Shown piece by piece: positions 40,259 to 48,560 of a DNA stretch of 64,000 nucleotides (its first letter is position 1; each line of letters starts with the position of its first letter). The position numbers and the translations under genes were made by a program. The stretch is taken from NCBI RefSeq assembly GCF_012317585.1, contig NZ_CP042909.1:1612001-1676000 (forward strand), in the 5' to 3' direction. The notes beneath the pieces are model-generated. The model did not search any database. It was not told the origin of the DNA and saw only the letters and a list, made by a program, of their open reading frames with translations. The DNA comes from Thermosulfurimonas marina (GTDB taxonomy: Bacteria > Desulfobacterota > Thermodesulfobacteria > Thermodesulfobacteriales > Thermodesulfobacteriaceae).

Positions 40259-40977
40259 ATGGGTCGGGTTTTTATGTCCTTTTTAGGGACCACCGGTTAC
40301 GTCCCGGTGCATTATCAACTGCGGGGCAAGACCTCCGGGTTGACCCCTTTTGTGCAGGAGGCCCTGGTGGAATTGCTCTGTTCGGACTGGGAAGAGGAGG
40401 ATCGTTTGATTTTTTTTCCTTACCGCCGAGGCCCGGAGGAAAAACTGGGAAGACGGAGGCAATTTTGAGGAAGGTCTGGAGGCGCGACTCCGTCAGAAGT
40501 CCCTTAAGCCTTCTCTTGTCCCCGTGGAAGTTTGGGAAGGGCGTTCGGAGGAGGAGATCAGAGACAACTTTCGTAAGGTAATAGAAAACCTGTCGGAAGG
40601 AGAGGAGGTCTTTTTTGACATTACGCATTCTTTTCGTTCTCTTCCCATGCTCAACCTGGTAGCCCTTTCCTATGCCCGGGTCCTTAAGGGGATAAGGATA
40701 AGGGGTATTTATTACGGGGCCTTTGAAGTTCTGGGATCTCCTAAAAAAAGTGGAAAATCTCCCGGAGGAGCAACGGGTGGCCCCGGTTTTTGATCTCACT
40801 CCTTACGCCCTTCTTTTAGAGTGGTCCTTTGCGGTGGAGGAATTCCTGCGCTACGGCCTGGCCGAGCGCCTCTACGAACTGGTAAGAGGGGAGATAGCCC
40901 CCATTTTAAAGGAGACGCGGGGGAGGGACCTCCCTGATGCCCTGTTTTTCTGTACCTGGTGGCGAGAGCTATTTTAG
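40259..40977 (+). pseudogene. TM1812-family CARF protein (Csx1/Csx2-like), frameshifted and truncated
   Basis: Start and Rossmann-like CARF section are typical of the TM1812 family: FMSFLGTTGYVPVHY then TPFVQEALVELLC, later FDITHSFRSLPMLNLVALSY and VFDLTPYALLLEWSFAVEEF. Reading the full gene needs three frames. The first shift is in a run of five A near 40440 (four would keep frame, giving PEENWEDGGNFEEGLEARL); the second is near 40735. After GRD (about 40932) the sequence changes to island DNA, so the C-terminal effector half is missing. Such proteins bind cyclic oligoadenylate made by Cas10. Confidence 0.85.
40933..40957. repeat. 25 bp direct repeat, left copy (island left junction)
   Basis: Begins CCTGATGCCC and ends TTCTGTACCT. 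An identical copy is at 46242-46266, 5.3 kb away, in the same orientation. This copy sits where the csx gene stops resembling its family, at the left edge of the island. Confidence 0.9.
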
Positions 40978-41057
40978 GGATGTTTGCTCGAGGCAAGCCT
41001 TTCGACCCAAACGCCCTCAAAAAGACGTCAGAGGCGAATAGCTAGGGATAAAGGGGA

Positions 41058-41087
41058 GGAGGGGCCTTTTCGCCCGCGAAAGATAAA
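41058..41087 (-). mobile_element. Solo left-end remnant of an IS605/TnpB-type element
   Basis: Thirty bases here match 26 of 30 bases of the left end of the intact TnpB element at 49955-49984 in the same orientation (minus-strand reading TTTATCTTTYGCGGGCG followed by AAG, then CCCCTCC). The hairpin arm that follows in the intact element is lost. No TnpB gene is attached. The remaining bases of the 40978-41168 gap show nothing else recognisable. Confidence 0.65.
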
Positions 41088-41168
41088 GCGAACCGGAAAA
41101 CCCTTGCCCTATCAACGAAAGGTTGCTAACATTATTGTTAACAAGCTTACGCCAGCAAAGGGGTAGCA

Positions 41169-42092
41169 ATGATGTCGAGGCAGGGGCATGACGCGGAGAA
41201 TGTGCAGGTTCGGATGCAGAGGGTGATTTTGTGGGCGCTTGCGACCAAGGGGTTCTTCTCGCGGTATGTGTTCCACGGCGGGTCGTGTCTTTATTTCTTC
41301 TATGAGAATGTGCGCTGGTCGGAGGATCTCGATTTTGTAAAGCACCGAAACAACCTCGATCACCCGGCAAAAGATTCCGCCACGATCGAAGAGGCGTTAA
41401 AAGAGGCGACGCGACTAATCCCCGCCCTCATTGAGGAGGCAGAGTCCGCCGAGCTCAAGTGTCAAAAGAGAGAGGGAGATGTCTTGCGGTTTATCGTAAA
41501 AGCCTCAGTAAAGGGCGAACGACGCAAGACCCGCGTCAATGTTAAGATCGCAAATGTCGCCGCTTACCGCGTCACGGTAAAACCTCTTGAACGGGCTCTC
41601 ATTGCGGTGGAGGATCCCTTTGAGATCCTTGCCGACAAGGTGGTGGCACTCGTGGCCCGAGCACGCTCTTGGGGAGAACCCAAGGTGCGCGACGTGCTCG
41701 ACCTCTACTTCCTAGGGGAGGGCAGAGGGCTCCTGCATCCCGAAGCTCTTTCGAAAACTCTCGATGCTCTCGTGGAACTCGTCGCTCGCAAGCTTAGGGA
41801 TTACCGCCTGAGTACGAGCGAATTCCGGGAAGGGGTAGGGCGCCTCAGGGAGTGGCTCAACCGTCCCGAGGCCCTTGAGGATCTCCGGACGACCTTCACA
41901 AGGTATGCGCTTCCGATGCACCGCGCGAGCGAGCTCGTAGCGTATGTCTACTGCGAGCAGGTCCTCCGCTTCGCGGAGGAAACGCTCTCGCGGGGAGGGT
42001 TGTTCGAGGTCCTGCTTGAGAGAATACGCGCCGCGGGAACCGAACCGGCGAACGAACATCCACGAAAAACGCCGTCTCCGACACCAAAATAA
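41169..42092 (+). CDS. AbiEii-type nucleotidyltransferase toxin
   Basis: A 307-residue protein of the nucleotidyl transferase AbiEii/AbiGii family, toxins of type IV-like abortive-infection systems. The polymerase-beta-like active site is GGS at 37-39 with Asp53 and Asp55 in RWSEDLDF. The VEDPFEILADKVVAL section is the second family landmark. It is followed 30 bp later by an AbiEi-like gene. In AbiE loci the antitoxin usually comes first, so the order here is reversed. The start could be the next codon (41172), also ATG. Confidence 0.85.
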   Translation: MMSRQGHDAENVQVRMQRVILWALATKGFFSRYVFHGGSCLYFFYENVRWSEDLDFVKHRNNLDHPAKDSATIEEALKEATRLIPALIEEAESAELKCQKREGDVLRFIVKASVKGERRKTRVNVKIANVAAYRVTVKPLERALIAVEDPFEILADKVVALVARARSWGEPKVRDVLDLYFLGEGRGLLHPEALSKTLDALVELVARKLRDYRLSTSEFREGVGRLREWLNRPEALEDLRTTFTRYALPMHRASELVAYVYCEQVLRFAEETLSRGGLFEVLLERIRAAGTEPANEHPRKTPSPTPK

Positions 42093-42122
42093 AAACAGCA
42101 AGGAAAACGGAGGAAAACGGCA

Positions 42123-42836
42123 ATGCGGTATAGAGAATGGATGGAGTTTAAGAGAGCTCTCGAGGGGCGCCGGGTGTTTTCCCTCCAGGATCTTGCCACA
42201 CATTTTGGCGCCGTCGGGCGGCTGAACCCACGATCCCTGCGGGTAATCACGCACCGGGCGGTGCGGGAAGGAATCCTCTGGCGTCTTTGCAAAGGATGGT
42301 ACGCCTTCGCGGGTGACTTACCGGATCCGGATGAGGTCGCGGTGACCGTCGCTTGGCCGGCCTATGTGAGCATGGAGCGGGCGCTCTCCCTTGAGGGTGT
42401 CCTCTCGCAAGGGATCCACACCATCACCATCATGACCCCGCGGGCCTGGCGTTCAAAGCGACCCTTCACGCTTGAATACCCCGGCGGGGCGAGGTATCCG
42501 GTGGAGGTACGCTCCCTGAAAAGAGCGCCAACCGATCTTTTCGGAAAGGTGGCCCCGACCGAGATCGCCCTTGCGGACCTTTTCTGCGTGCGCGGAGGCA
42601 TCGAGGGAAAGTGGAGCTACCTGAGGCAACTCGCGGGCGACATCTACTGGGATGAGGTGGATCTTGAAGAGCTCGCCCAGCGTCTCCGCAATCATCCTTC
42701 GGGGCGCGGGGAGAGCGTTTTGCGTTTTTTAGGGGAGCTTGAAAGGAGAGGGATCGTTCAGATCGGCCCGAGTCTTGGACTGAAGACTCCGAAAGGTCGA
42801 AAGTTCACTCCCAGAACCCTACAACCCGCCGCCTGA
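42123..42836 (+). CDS. AbiEi-like antitoxin / transcriptional regulator
   Basis: A 237-residue protein with an N-terminal winged-helix (FSLQDLATHFGAVGRLNPRS, then THRAVREGILWRLCKGWYAF) and the AbiEi C-terminal core (AYVSMERALSLEGVLSQ, then TEIALADLFCVRGG). It would counteract and autoregulate the AbiEii partner just upstream. It is followed by a good terminator at 42840-42870, so the two genes form one unit. Confidence 0.8.
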   Translation: MRYREWMEFKRALEGRRVFSLQDLATHFGAVGRLNPRSLRVITHRAVREGILWRLCKGWYAFAGDLPDPDEVAVTVAWPAYVSMERALSLEGVLSQGIHTITIMTPRAWRSKRPFTLEYPGGARYPVEVRSLKRAPTDLFGKVAPTEIALADLFCVRGGIEGKWSYLRQLAGDIYWDEVDLEELAQRLRNHPSGRGESVLRFLGELERRGIVQIGPSLGLKTPKGRKFTPRTLQPAA

Positions 42837-42839
42837 TCG

Positions 42840-42870
42840 GCTTGACGGTTCATCGGTCAAGCTTTTCAAT
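42840..42870 (+). terminator. Terminator of the AbiE pair
   Basis: A perfect 7 bp stem GCTTGAC / GTCAAGC (42840-42846 and 42856-42862) with a 9 nt loop is followed by TTTTCAATTTT. Confidence 0.75.
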
Positions 42871-42881
42871 TTTGATTGCGG

Positions 42882-42934
42882 GGAAGGCCCAATGGGTGAT
42901 GTGGGTCTAACCCGTCAGGTAGGTGAGGCCTTCC
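42882..42934. other. Long-range inverted repeat between convergent genes
   Basis: GGAAGGCC (42882-42889) pairs with GGCCTTCC (42927-42934), enclosing a smaller hairpin GGGT-CTA-ACCC (42903-42913). It lies between the AbiE terminator and the end of a minus-strand gene and could terminate the latter. Confidence 0.4.
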
Positions 42935-42949
42935 TTGAGTAAAGAAAAA

Positions 42950-43784
42950 TCACTCAATCCGCACGACACAAGCTTTAGGTATTGGGTAATTCCTGTAAGC
43001 GATTACACCGAAATGACACGTCTCATCTTGGTAAACCCTATCCCACCATCCAGACAAGCACACACGATCGGGAGCGGTCGTGAGAGTCCAATAGCCATAG
43101 GCGCAGGCAAGGCCTGCATATTTTCTCCACGAATCACCTCCGCAATATCCTAATCCATAGTGCAGCCCAAAGCAATATTTCACCTTCAAATTTCGGAAAA
43201 CAACGCGCGTGCCAGGGTTTTGGAGATCTATATCAACGCTTCGTACCAATGGACAGGAATACGAAACACAGATCGGCCACTCTATTTTGGTGCACCGGCA
43301 AGCATGACGGCATTCTATACGCACATAATCCCTGCCATTCTTCTTTAAAAACTTCCAGAAACACCCCCCCTCCATAGTTGCTGGAAGAAGTAAATTCACT
43401 TTGATCATAAAAAAAACTATTCGACGACGACGAAAAAAGGAATCCCTTCCAAAAAGCAGCTCGCCTCCATTTCACCACCGGCGGTTTATTCCACACATAT
43501 TTCTTAGCAAACACCGCCACACCAAAAGTTCGAATTACTGTTTTATAAACAGCCAAGTCCTTCCGAGACAAGTCCTTCAGAGTGGGTCCCACAAAAGCGT
43601 AAACTTTCATGCCAGAAGACCCGGTCCCCCAAGCAGAGAACGCCTGCCCTGCGGAAAAGCGGAGATTGGACGATTGCAGGGTGGCGTCCGTTGTCCCCAG
43701 AGTCCCCGCTGAAGAATCCATTTCCCAAGAGATGCAGGCACAAACTGCCAGCAAAAGGATAGCAATCTTATAATACCTACCCAT
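42950..43784 (-). pseudogene. Secreted Cys-rich hypothetical protein, frameshifted
   Basis: The minus-strand frame from 43784 starts with a signal peptide (IAILLLAVCACISW) and runs to a homopolymer region near 43365-43410. There a run of seven G and a run of eight T (minus strand) allow a one-base shift into the frame ending at 42950. The second part is cysteine-rich (YVRIECRHACRCTKIEW, CVSYSCPLV, GLGYCGGDSW). Removing one base joins the two halves into about 275 residues. No family is recognised. GC content is lower than in the core genes. AGGAGG precedes the start. Confidence 0.6.
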
Positions 43785-43906
43785 TCTAGGGCCTCCTCCT
43801 AGATTTTAGGTCTAAAAAACAAAGTAGCGCTCTCGCCCTCGGGAAGCCTCCTAAGCCCCCTAGCCGCGACCCAGATTCTCCTCCGCACGCTACTTTCTTC
43901 CTCACC

Positions 43907-44404
43907 ATGACTTGGCGCGCCCACAAGACGATCACTTTTTCGGCGGTCTACCTTATCACCCACTCATTTCCCGCCGCCCTGATCGCCGCCCTAAGCAGCG
44001 TTTTTCCCGACTTCATCGAATTCGTCTGGTGGTGTGGGAGGGTACCCCGTTACGCCCACCGGAAGGGAAGCCACTGGTTTGTCCCCTATTTGGCGGCGGC
44101 CCTCCTCGCTTTCTACGGCCTGAAAACCGCTCCCGCGTTTCCGGCGTGGGTGGCTTTTGGGGTGCTCTGGTTCGCCGTGGGATGTCTCGCTCACATCGTT
44201 GAAGACGCCCTTACAGGAAGGGTGCCTTTGCTTTCCCCGAGGAGGCGTTCCTTTGGGTTGCGTTTTTTCCGAACGGGATCAACGCCGGAAACGATACTCA
44301 CGGCGGTGCTGGGAGGCCTCGCCATAGTGACGCTTTTTCGGGAACACTACCGCTTCGTGGCGGCTCACCTTGAGGTGTTCTTCCGCGAGGCAGGCCTCTT
44401 CTGA
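43907..44404 (+). CDS. DUF457 / YdjM-type membrane metal-dependent hydrolase-like protein
   Basis: A 165-residue inner-membrane protein with four hydrophobic segments. The family pattern is visible: N-terminal RAHKTITFSAVYLITHS, FPDFIEF, the HRKGSHWFVPY motif and AHIVEDALTGRVPLLSP, with conserved His and Asp residues that could bind a metal. Members are annotated as metal-dependent hydrolases and occur widely, including on mobile elements. The ATG lacks an obvious ribosome binding site. Confidence 0.72.
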   Translation: MTWRAHKTITFSAVYLITHSFPAALIAALSSVFPDFIEFVWWCGRVPRYAHRKGSHWFVPYLAAALLAFYGLKTAPAFPAWVAFGVLWFAVGCLAHIVEDALTGRVPLLSPRRRSFGLRFFRTGSTPETILTAVLGGLAIVTLFREHYRFVAAHLEVFFREAGLF

Positions 44405-44667
44405 CCTTTGAGGACTCACCGTCACATCGCACGTTCCCGGAAACCGTTATGGTGAACGGAATTGAGCGGGTTGGGGCGTGGAAAAGCGATTTGTTATTTT
44501 GTTCTTAGCCCGAAGGAAAGGTTAGCGACATGAGCGTTTACAGGTATCTTCTTGAGACTATGGGAAAACCTTTTCAAAGGAAAACAGTTATCTACGCAAG
44601 ACCTTGCTACACTCCTTCTCTATGAAGTATTATTCAAATAGAAGAAAGCTCAGGAAGGTGGTAGAGG
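44405..44667. other. Gap holding the presumed left end of TnpB element 1
   Basis: No gene is seen. AT content rises from about 44,500. A small hairpin CCTTTTCAAAGG lies near 44570-44582, the sort of structure found in IS605 left ends, but the exact end of the element cannot be fixed. Confidence 0.4.
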
Positions 44668-46246
44668 GTGTCATCAGGTAAGAGAGTCCTTTCCATAAGA
44701 GTGAGCGGAAAGGAGAAAAAGAAAAGAGTAAGGACTCTCCTCTTAGACCTCGCTCACTTCAGAAACATGCTCATAATACTCATAAGAAAATACTACCTCC
44801 TCTACAGGAAGCATCTGCTAAACCAGTCCATCCTTTACGGTCTGGTTGCCAAGAACTACTCAGGCAAATACAGAGAGGAGTTTGAAAGGACCTTAAAGAA
44901 TGTAGAGGGCAATTCTGAATTAAGGGAACTTCTTGAGAGACTTAAAGCTCAGAAGGAGAAGATAGACAATTCCCATTACATCCAGTTTGTTATTCGTCAG
45001 GTTATAAAGGACTTCAGGAGTTTCTTCAAATCCCTTGAGAGCTTCAGGAATAATCCTGAGAAGTTCAAAGAAATGCCCAGACCTCCTAAGCCTAAAAAAC
45101 TCAGATACTTGATGAACTTCTCCGCAGAAGGAAACGCTAACACTTTCAGACAGGAAGAAGATAGTCTTATAATCAAACTCAGGAGCGGCAGATACCTCAA
45201 AGTGAAACTACCCAAAGATTTCCCTCATAGAGTTTCTTCCGTAAGACTCAAGTTCTTCGGAGATGACCTTTATGTGGATGTTGTTTACGAGCAGGAAGTA
45301 AAAAAGAGAGAACCGAAAGGAGAATACAGAGCGGGGATAGATATAGGGCTTGACGAGCTTATATCCATTGTAAGTGAAAATCCTAAGCTTAAGAGCTTCA
45401 TAGTCTCGGGAAAGGAGATAAAAGCTTTCAATCAGTGGTTTAACAAAGAAAAGGCGAAGCTAAGGTCTCAGATGGATTACCTGAGGAATGAGATAAAGAG
45501 CGGAGATTACGAAGATGTGAAGAGACTTTAAGAAAAAGCTGAAGGAACTTGAGATAAAGGAGAAGGTTTTATCAGCTCACAGGAAGAGGTGGATTGACAA
45601 CAACCTGCACAAGATAGCGAGGAAGTTAGTAGATTTGCTCCACGAGACAGGACACAGGGTAATTTACATAGGGAAGAACGCTCTTGATAGCAAGAACGAG
45701 ATAGAGTTAGGGAGGAAGACCAATCAGGAGTTTGTGTCAATTCCGTTCAGGAAACTTATAGAGCTGATCAAATACAAAGCTCGGGAGCTCGGAATGGAAG
45801 TTGTAGAGGTAGATGAGAGCTATACGTCAAAGACTTCTCCTTTTGCTGATGTGTTGAGGGTTCAGGAGCTCGGGAAATTGAAGTCAGAGGAGGAAGATGA
45901 AGGAAGAAAAAAGGAGATTGATAAAGAGATAAGGAAGCTGAGGAAGGGTAGCAGGAACGGGAACCTCTTTAAGGACAGGGTTATGAACAAAGTTTTTCAC
46001 GCAGACCTTGTAGGAGCGTTGAACATACTGAGGGTGGGAGCAAAGCTCCTTAAACTAAGCTTTTATGAGAACCTGAAAATTCTGTTTATCAAGCTCTGTA
46101 ATCCTGTGAGGTTCAAGCTTGTGGACTTTCTTTACTTGCAAGTATCCTCCGAGTCCCTCTATGGGATAGGAGGTAGTAGGCGGGAGGTTTTAGCTCCCGT
46201 AGGGTGGACGGAAAAACAGGGTTATTTGACTAAGGTTGAAACCTGA
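44668..46246 (+). pseudogene. tnpB: TnpB-like RNA-guided nuclease (IS605 OrfB type), frameshifted
   Basis: The N-terminal frame (44668-45531, GTG start) reaches the first RuvC motif GIDIGLDELIS and stops after KSGDYEDVKRL. The rest continues one frame over from about 45530 (DFKKKLKELEIKEK, then VDESYTSKT and HADLVGALNIL with the last RuvC Asp). One extra base, or loss of two, at GAAGAGACTTT explains the break. The CxxC zinc knuckles of classical TnpB are absent. GC is far below the neighbours. No tnpA transposase accompanies it. Confidence 0.8.
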
Positions 46247-46544
46247 TGCCCTGTTTTTCTGTACCTTGAGCACTCCCGCCCGGTTTAAAGCGGGCACGTG
46301 GGAGGAGCTCCTCGAAGGCAAAGGCGGCGAGCTTTACGTGCTCGGTTTTTACGGAAGCTACGAAGCGGCGGTGAAAGAAAAGCTTGCTCGCATGGAAGTC
46401 GCGCCTCCGGCGGATCGGTTCTACGTGGTGCCGGTCAAGGGAGGGCGTTATCGCTACGCTCTCATCGTGTGGTCACGTAGCGGACGGGATTACCGGAAAG
46501 AGGGCGGAACACCCCTCGTCACCTCCGAGCCTGCGAGGTACTAA
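46236..46544 (+). CDS. Hypothetical protein, possibly 5' truncated
   Basis: About 102 residues from a TTG. The N-terminal section PDALFFCT is encoded by the 25 bp repeat that also occurs at the csx junction. The rest (LYVLGFYGSYEAAVKEKLARM, RFYVVPVKGGRYRYALIVW) looks like a small alpha/beta protein and has island-type codon use. It probably lost its true start when the TnpB element arrived. No family recognised. Confidence 0.45.
   Translation: MKPDALFFCTLSTPARFKAGTWEELLEGKGGELYVLGFYGSYEAAVKEKLARMEVAPPADRFYVVPVKGGRYRYALIVWSRSGRDYRKEGGTPLVTSEPARY
46242..46266. repeat. 25 bp direct repeat, right copy
   Basis: Identical to 40933-40957 and in the same orientation. It follows immediately on the last sequence of TnpB element 1 and forms the start of the following ORF. 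Confidence 0.9.
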
Positions 46545-46552
46545 ATATATTA

Positions 46553-47659
46553 TTAATCCGAGCAATTAATGTGTGACATTACATGGCATATCTGACTGCC
46601 GGAGCACGGAAGTAACTCTTCACTATCTCTGGCTGCCTTTGCGTGCTCATCAAATAGCTCCTCACGTTGCCCATCAATTCTTCTTTCGTCCGGGACCTCC
46701 TCCTTCCCACTGCGTTTGTCTTCACGTCTTGATTCAGATATTCATCCGGATTCAGCTCCGGACTGTATTTCGGTAAAAAGAAAATCTCTATCTCTTCTTT
46801 ATGTCTACTCACCCACTTTGACACCTTCTTCGCATGATGTACCCTATGATTGTCAACTATCAGAAATATCTTTCTTTTTTCGTTGGATCTTATGAGTCTT
46901 CGTAAAAATTCGATAAATATCTCCGCATTAAACCGCTCCCCAAAAATCATGAATTTCATCTTCCCTCGGTTGCTTATGGCCGATATCATGTTGAACTGAA
47001 ATCGCTTGCCGCTTACTTCCACCACCGGTGTTTCCCCCTTAGGGGCCCAACTCCTTCCTGCCTGATGGTCAGACCTGATCCCTGTCTCGTCTCCCCAGTA
47101 AATCTCCGCTCCTTCCTCTCGGGCCTTCTGCTTGATCCGTGGATATTCCTCCTCAAGCCACGCCTTTACTTCCTTAGGATTCTGCTCATAGGCCCGCTTC
47201 AAAGGCTTCTGCGGCGTAAAGCCCCACCGCCTCAAATACCGCCCTACCGTCCATACCGATAGCTTGATCCCAAACTTCCTCTCTATGAGCTGCCCCACAG
47301 CCTCTCTAGTCCAAAGAGCAAAGGGAAGCTTCATCTGGTCTGGACATCTGTCCCTTATGAGATTGCAAATCAGCGCCGCCTGCCAACCCTTAAGCTTTCC
47401 TCCCTTAGGTCGTCCGCGAGGTTTGGCCAAAAGGGCTTCTTCGCCTTTTTCCCGATAGATTTTGAGCCATCTTGAAATGGTCCCTCTGGCCACACCAAAA
47501 GTTTGAGCCACCTGGGTTTGAGACTGGCCATTGAGGACAGCTCGGACGGCTCTAAGTCTTATGGCTTCTTGAGCTTTTGGGGATAAATAGCGAGCGTCTT
47601 TCATAGGGGAAGACTACCACAAAAATTCTTTCATGTCATACATTTTCTGCACCTCTTAA
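46553..47659 (-). mobile_element. IS630-family insertion sequence
   Basis: A 1,107 bp element flanked by TA at 46551-46552 and 47660-47661, the duplicated target of the IS630/mariner group. The outer 27 bases of the two ends match at 19 positions in inverted orientation, both starting TTAA and both containing AATGTRTGACAT. Confidence 0.88.
46579..47604 (-). CDS. IS630-family transposase
   Basis: A 341-residue DDE transposase. The N-terminal HTH (SQTQVAQTFGVARGTISRWL) and a winged-helix (VWTVGRYLRRWGF) bind the ends. The catalytic triad is in IYWGDETGIRSD, FLIVDNHRVHHAK and FLPKYSPELNPDEYLN. It is full-length with no frameshift. It occupies nearly the whole element. Confidence 0.94.
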   Translation of the reverse strand: MKDARYLSPKAQEAIRLRAVRAVLNGQSQTQVAQTFGVARGTISRWLKIYREKGEEALLAKPRGRPKGGKLKGWQAALICNLIRDRCPDQMKLPFALWTREAVGQLIERKFGIKLSVWTVGRYLRRWGFTPQKPLKRAYEQNPKEVKAWLEEEYPRIKQKAREEGAEIYWGDETGIRSDHQAGRSWAPKGETPVVEVSGKRFQFNMISAISNRGKMKFMIFGERFNAEIFIEFLRRLIRSNEKRKIFLIVDNHRVHHAKKVSKWVSRHKEEIEIFFLPKYSPELNPDEYLNQDVKTNAVGRRRSRTKEELMGNVRSYLMSTQRQPEIVKSYFRAPAVRYAM

Positions 47660-47682
47660 TAAATTGATGGTCAGGTAGGGAT

Positions 47683-48399
47683 ATGGCGTTCCGACCGTCC
47701 GATCATGAAGATCCGGTACAGGACGTTATCCTGGTTTCCGTTTTTGTTCTCGTGTTCGGCACTTTTGTAACGTTGGCGTTCGTCCTGATTCCGCCGTTGA
47801 GGTGTTTGCTTTACGCCGGCGTGCTCGCGGTAAAGGGCCTCGAAGCCTTCATGGCGTTTGATGCGGGGGTGGGGACGGCCTTCTTCAAGGCGGCGTGGTA
47901 CTATTTGACGCATCCTTCCGCGGCGATTAACGTGCCTATTACGCATTTTTTTCAAGCGGTGTGGAACTCACAGGCCTCGCCTTTGAGGGTGGGCGTCGTA
48001 GGAGCGGTTGTTGGCATTGTCGTATGGCTCGCGTTGCGCATAAAGATAAGACAGGTGCCCTCGGAAAAAACGCTCCTTAAGCGCATTAAAACAACGCCTC
48101 CTGAGCAGACGCTCGCCGAGGAATTCGGCGTTCGGGATCCGCTTGACCTAACTGATCCTAAGAGAGCGGCGAAAAGCTTCGCTCGCATACGAGAAAAGAC
48201 CAACATACCGCCCGCGGTGGTGGCCCGCGCGGTTAAAGATCGACGAATACGTTTGGCCCTGCTGTACTACAAGGATTTTCTTGAAAAGGGCAGGGTGCTC
48301 TGGCCGGTAAGCGACCCGGAACGCCTCAAAAAGATTCGGGAAAACGAACTCAAACGCCGTGAAGAGCGTGAAAAACAAAAATCCCCCGCGGGCGTATAA
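47683..48399 (+). CDS. Hypothetical membrane protein with soluble C-terminal domain
   Basis: A 238-residue protein: two TM helices near residues 14-37 and 38-55, a third near 103-120 (VGVVGAVVGIVVWLALRIKI), and then a charged cytoplasmic domain of about 115 residues (TLLKRIKTTPPEQTLAEEFG, IPPAVVARAVKDRRIRLALL) with a basic tail. The two-part layout loosely recalls DotM/TrbA subunits of I-type conjugation systems, but I see no decisive motif. It lies 21 bp after the IS630 element. Confidence 0.5.
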   Translation: MAFRPSDHEDPVQDVILVSVFVLVFGTFVTLAFVLIPPLRCLLYAGVLAVKGLEAFMAFDAGVGTAFFKAAWYYLTHPSAAINVPITHFFQAVWNSQASPLRVGVVGAVVGIVVWLALRIKIRQVPSEKTLLKRIKTTPPEQTLAEEFGVRDPLDLTDPKRAAKSFARIREKTNIPPAVVARAVKDRRIRLALLYYKDFLEKGRVLWPVSDPERLKKIRENELKRREEREKQKSPAGV

Positions 48400-48439
48400 C
48401 TTTCGTTCCCCAATGAACCCTATCGATAACTTTTTTCTT

Positions 48440-48560
48440 ATCTTTTATCGGTGAACTACTCCGCCCTTACGGACGGAGCTTCTGAGGGAGTTTGACTGGT
48501 TTTTCCAGTCCTTATCCCTCGTGGCGGGTTCACTCCACCACATACTCCTATCCCCGCAAA
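48440..48560 (-). ncRNA. Probable right-end guide RNA (omega RNA) scaffold of TnpB element 2
   Basis: On the minus strand this region, overlapping the last 35 codons of tnpB, reads through stems ACTGGAAAAACCAGT (near 48500) and GCTCCGTCCGTAAGGGCGGAG (described by its ends, near 48465) and ends in TAGTTCAC. TnpB guide RNAs come from this position in characterised elements (established knowledge). The guide would be the DNA just outside, near 48420-48440. Confidence 0.5.
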
